Source: Acidobacteriota bacterium (GTDB taxonomy: Bacteria; Acidobacteriota; Terriglobia; Acidiferrales; UBA7541). Taken from it: a DNA stretch of 35,009 nucleotides. The notes beneath the pieces are model-generated. The model made no database searches. It saw only the letters and a list, made by a program, of their open reading frames with translations, and was not told the DNA's origin. Location of the stretch: positions 1 to 35,009 of the forward strand of contig QHYJ01000176.1 of the NCBI GenBank assembly GCA_003223255.1, written 5' to 3'. Position 1 is the stretch's first letter. Every line of letters begins with the position of its first letter. Positions 32,326-35,009 of this stretch are shown here, one piece after another. A program made the position numbers and the translations under genes.

Positions 32326-34028
32326 TCCGCTTCTTACTTGCGTCGCTTGCGTTGTTTTTTCTTTGCGTTGCCGGTTTTTCTCAAGATCGCAGTTCAGAGC
32401 CAGCGCGCCTTGCGGCGGCGCAGAGTGCCTTTGATGGCGGACATTGGGATGAAGCTGCGCGGCTTGCTCAGGGTCCCGCGGACGAGTCAGCTGATTTCGA
32501 TTTTCTGCGAGGGATGGCATTTTCACGCCTGACGAAATGGGATGAGGCGAAACTGGCGTTCGAGGCAGGCGCGCGAAAGTCGCCTCACGATGCGCGGTTC
32601 CCGGTAGAGTTGGCGGGCATCGCCTACAGACACAATAATCTCCGCCTCGCCAAGAAACGCCTGCACGCAGCGCTACTGTTGAATCCGCGCGATGCCTACA
32701 CGCATGAGTTTCTCGCCACGATTTATTTTCTTGACGGAAACCTCGAAGCCGCTCTGAAGTATTGGAATTTCGAAGACAAGCCGCGGCTGCGAAGTGTTGG
32801 TTTCGTGCCACCGTTGCAATTGTCCGAGCCGCTCCGCAGCCGCGCCTTGGCTTTCAATGCCCCGCAGGTTCTGACCGGAAACGCATTACACACTACGGAA
32901 TCGCGGTTAGAAAACCTGGGCATTTTTTTCAGCCGCCGGATCGAACTAACGCCCGCGCAATCCGGGAATTATGATCTCACGCTGCACCTGGCGCAGAGAA
33001 ATCTCCGGGGCCATTCGAAGGCCGAAGGAATAATCTCTGTTTTGAGCGGATTGCCCTACGCGACCGTTTATCCCGAACTCTACAATCTGGGCCACGGCGC
33101 CATTAACCTGACCTCGCTCGTGCGGTGGGATGCGCAGAAGCGCCGCGTCTTCGCCGATCTTTCTCTGCCGGCTTACGACAACCCAAGTCTGCGTTTGCGT
33201 CTTTACACGGATGCCCGCAATGAGAATTGGAACTTGTCGCAAACTTTCCTTGGTGCGGGGACTCCGCTGACCGACTTGAACCTGCGGGGGATTGTAGCGG
33301 GCGCTGAATTTCGCAAAATTGCGAATGGCCGCTGGAGTTGGTGCGCCGGCGCCGACGCTGCCAATCGCAAATTTCGCACTCTAAGCAGTCCACTTTCGCC
33401 AGCGCAGCGCACGTTTTTCACCGGAGGAAACTCGCTCGCTGGCTGGCTAAGTGCCGAAAGGACTTTGGCGCGCATTCCCGAGCGCCGCTTTACGTTAGGC
33501 TCCTCCGTGAAGGCTAGGGCGGGGCGCGAATTTGCAAACGCGCTAGGGCCCTTCGCAACCCTCCGAGGATCGCTGAACGCGCACTGGTTCCCGCGAGCCA
33601 AAGGAGACGATTACGCGATGCGCGCCCAGGTACGCGCGGGCGCAGCCGCCGGTAAATTGTCGCTCGACGAACTTTTCCAATTGGGCGTGGAACGTGATAA
33701 CGATCTGTGGCTCCGCGGCCATGCCGGAACGACCGATGGCCGAAAAGGAGCCGCGCCGCTCGGACGGCGTTACTTTCTGGCGAATTGGGAGATGGACAAA
33801 AACGTTTACGGAAATGGTCTCTTGAGCATGAAACTCGGGCCATTTTTCGACAACGGCGCCATCGCGGATTCCTCCGGGTTTTTTGGTTCGCGGAACTGGC
33901 TGTGGGATTCCGGCGTGCAGTGCAAAGTAAGTCTTTTGGGCGGAGTCACCGCGGTCTTTTCCTATGGGCGCAATCTGCGAGGCGGAAAAGGAGTTTTCTA
34001 CGGAACCGTCTTGCGTTCCGGCAAATAG
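32322..34028 (+). CDS. Exported TPR protein with C-terminal barrel-like domain
   Basis: A 568-residue protein starting at GTG 32322, which overlaps the peptidase stop by four bases. It has a signal peptide (FLLASLALFFLCVAGFSQ) and TPR-like repeats at about 25-150 (DFLRGMAFSRLTKWDEAKLAF, LAGIAYRHNNLRLAKKRLH, THEFLATIYFLDGNLEAALKYW). A long beta-strand-rich region runs to the C-terminus (YDLTLHLAQRNLRGH, RFTLGSSVKARAG, GVTAVFSYGRNLRGG). The last part looks like an outer-membrane barrel. As third gene of the PA2779-peptidase unit it probably forms an envelope complex with them. The open frame continues upstream but only shadows the peptidase gene. Confidence 0.82.
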   Translation: MIRFLLASLALFFLCVAGFSQDRSSEPARLAAAQSAFDGGHWDEAARLAQGPADESADFDFLRGMAFSRLTKWDEAKLAFEAGARKSPHDARFPVELAGIAYRHNNLRLAKKRLHAALLLNPRDAYTHEFLATIYFLDGNLEAALKYWNFEDKPRLRSVGFVPPLQLSEPLRSRALAFNAPQVLTGNALHTTESRLENLGIFFSRRIELTPAQSGNYDLTLHLAQRNLRGHSKAEGIISVLSGLPYATVYPELYNLGHGAINLTSLVRWDAQKRRVFADLSLPAYDNPSLRLRLYTDARNENWNLSQTFLGAGTPLTDLNLRGIVAGAEFRKIANGRWSWCAGADAANRKFRTLSSPLSPAQRTFFTGGNSLAGWLSAERTLARIPERRFTLGSSVKARAGREFANALGPFATLRGSLNAHWFPRAKGDDYAMRAQVRAGAAAGKLSLDELFQLGVERDNDLWLRGHAGTTDGRKGAAPLGRRYFLANWEMDKNVYGNGLLSMKLGPFFDNGAIADSSGFFGSRNWLWDSGVQCKVSLLGGVTAVFSYGRNLRGGKGVFYGTVLRSGK

Positions 34029-34033
34029 TCTTG

Positions 34034-34065
34034 AAAAAAGTCGATCAGGCGTTGCCCGAGTTTTT
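34034..34065. terminator. Bidirectional terminator between convergent genes
   Basis: An A6 run (34034-34039), a short hairpin TCAGGC-GTT-GCCCGA (34045-34059, one mismatch) and a T5 run (34061-34065) lie in the 41-base gap between the convergent TPR and barrel genes. The stem is weak but the symmetric A-run/T-run layout is typical for a terminator serving both strands. Confidence 0.4.
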
Positions 34066-34069
34066 AGAC

Positions 34070-34831
34070 TCAGAAGTGAATGACGGCTCCGCCGGCAAAC
34101 AGGAAATGGTCTTGCGTTTGATGAAAGAATCTCGTGCCAACGTAATCGCCTTCCGCACGGAAGGAAAGGTGCGGGTTCCAGCGATAATCCGCCCCGCCGC
34201 CGGCCATGAGGGAATACGAGTTGCGGCCGCCAACCGACGTCTGCGGACCTTGGTGAGCGCCGCCAAAAATCCCATGCAGCCACGGCTCCCATCGCCTCTG
34301 GCGCCAAGCTACCTTGGGGCCCCCGCCGTAGACGGCTATTTTCCCATCCTGACCTCCGTTACCGACGGGCGCGCCAAAGGCGGCGGTCAGGTCCCCCTCC
34401 ACCCCTAGCCACTCGTTCAAGAAGTAAGTAACCGTCGTCTTTACTCCGAATTCGTTGGAATTGTAAACCGAGGAGCGGAAGCGAAACCAAACGAAGGCCA
34501 GGCTGAGTTGCCAGCGATAATCCTCCCGCCCTCCATAAACAAAGCGGGGCTCGGGGGAAGACGCAGCCGGCTTGGCAGGTTCGGGCTCCGCCAGCAAAGC
34601 GGTGCTCAGGTTCGGAGGCGAGAAGGTGGGCGCTCGAGTTGCATGCGGGTGGGAGAAGGAATCAGCGACGGCAAGAAAATTCGGAAGCGTAACCTTCGCT
34701 GCGGAGGTCGCGGAGAAATCCGGCCCGGCATTGTCCGTGTTGAAAGGCGGCTCCGCCACGCTGACTTGCGCTTGCGATGCACTGACGCTCCCAAGCAGCA
34801 AGCATGCACACACCCATAGCCTCTTCCTCAT
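34070..34831 (-). CDS. Outer-membrane beta-barrel protein (OmpA-barrel-like)
   Basis: A 253-residue protein with a signal peptide (LWVCACLLLGSVSASQAQ), a disordered Pro/Ala-rich segment (about 40-95), and an eight-strand-type barrel. Typical strands are WQLSLAFVWFRFRSSVYN, FGVKTTVTYFLNEWLGVEGDL, AVYGGGPKVAWR, LMAGGGADYRWNPHLSFRAEGDYVG and the final FAGGAVIHF ending in Phe. This matches small porin-like or OmpW/OmpA-barrel proteins common in Acidobacteriota. ATG 34831 has GAGAGG just upstream. It is a single-gene unit; ligand unknown. Confidence 0.85.
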   Translation of the reverse strand: MRKRLWVCACLLLGSVSASQAQVSVAEPPFNTDNAGPDFSATSAAKVTLPNFLAVADSFSHPHATRAPTFSPPNLSTALLAEPEPAKPAASSPEPRFVYGGREDYRWQLSLAFVWFRFRSSVYNSNEFGVKTTVTYFLNEWLGVEGDLTAAFGAPVGNGGQDGKIAVYGGGPKVAWRQRRWEPWLHGIFGGAHQGPQTSVGGRNSYSLMAGGGADYRWNPHLSFRAEGDYVGTRFFHQTQDHFLFAGGAVIHF

Positions 34832-34935
34832 TCGCCTCTCCGAGGGCTGCCCACACGCATTTCAGCCACCCCGCTACGGTAAACAAGACCAGGGGCGTTT
34901 GTCTACGCTCTTTCGCTGCTAGGTCTAGACTTTTG

Positions 34936-34958
34936 CACTTTAGGCCACCACTTTAGCC
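34936..34958. repeat. Tandem imperfect 10-mer upstream of the barrel gene
   Basis: CACTTTAGGC (34936-34945) recurs as CACTTTAGCC (34949-34958), offset by 13 bases. It lies about 105 bases upstream of the barrel gene and could be a regulator-binding direct repeat, though two copies may be chance. Confidence 0.35.
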
Positions 34959-35009
34959 CATTCCACAAGGGGTTTCAGGATTTTTCGCGTAGGCGCATCC
35001 AATCTGGGG

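Noticed and set aside
1-35009. CRISPR arrays, tRNA/rRNA genes, insertion sequences
   Set aside because: No regularly spaced repeats, no cloverleaf or rRNA-like stretches, and no transposase or terminal inverted repeats were recognised by eye.

Overview
The window looks like a soil-type Acidobacteriota chromosome segment (GC-rich, no mobile elements). The pointers are a GWxTD-domain protein beside a carboxypeptidase-regulatory-like outer-membrane protein, an acidobacterial-style capsule/exopolysaccharide operon, and a very large PDZ-type sensor kinase. This assignment is inferred from gene content; no rRNA or other marker gene is present.

Region 1 (1-7991, minus strand) is an exopolysaccharide operon. 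In transcription order it holds a TPR/carbohydrate-binding-like protein, a Wzy/O-antigen-ligase-type polymerase, a Wza/OPX export protein, a Wzc-like co-polymerase with tyrosine kinase (broken by a frame-changing lesion near 2510), an SDR sugar-nucleotide epimerase and, after a 460-base gap, the start of a Wzm-like ABC-2 permease cut by the window edge.

Region 2 (8111-13702) is the most interesting part: a RiPP gene cluster of the lasso-peptide type, divergent from the EPS operon. It encodes an asparagine-synthetase-like macrocyclase, a 49-residue precursor peptide with a textbook lasso leader motif (GTG start at 10119, easily missed), an HPr-kinase-like peptide kinase, and a PRMT-like methyltransferase with a PqqD-like tail. 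A convergent nucleotidyltransferase follows, as in paeninodin-type clusters. No B2 leader peptidase and no transporter are visible, and the core peptide does not fit canonical ring-size rules.

Region 3 (13941-17181) has a membrane-anchored hypothetical protein and a secreted discoidin-domain glycoside-hydrolase-like gene with a single-base frameshift in a C4A5 tract.

Region 4 (17422-25372, minus strand) has a sigma-54-type response regulator overlapping its PDZ/GAF/PAS histidine kinase, with a candidate sigma-54 promoter upstream. A carboxypeptidase-regulatory/beta-barrel protein and a GWxTD protein follow; the GWxTD signal peptide appears to have been deleted.

Region 5 (25543-34831) holds a DinB-like protein, a small conserved protein, an EcsC-family protein, a PCYCGC-type cysteine-rich protein and a DUF2339-DUF3999 membrane pair. 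A PA2779-like / C39 peptidase / TPR operon and an outer-membrane beta-barrel protein complete it. No tRNA, rRNA, CRISPR array or insertion sequence was recognised.
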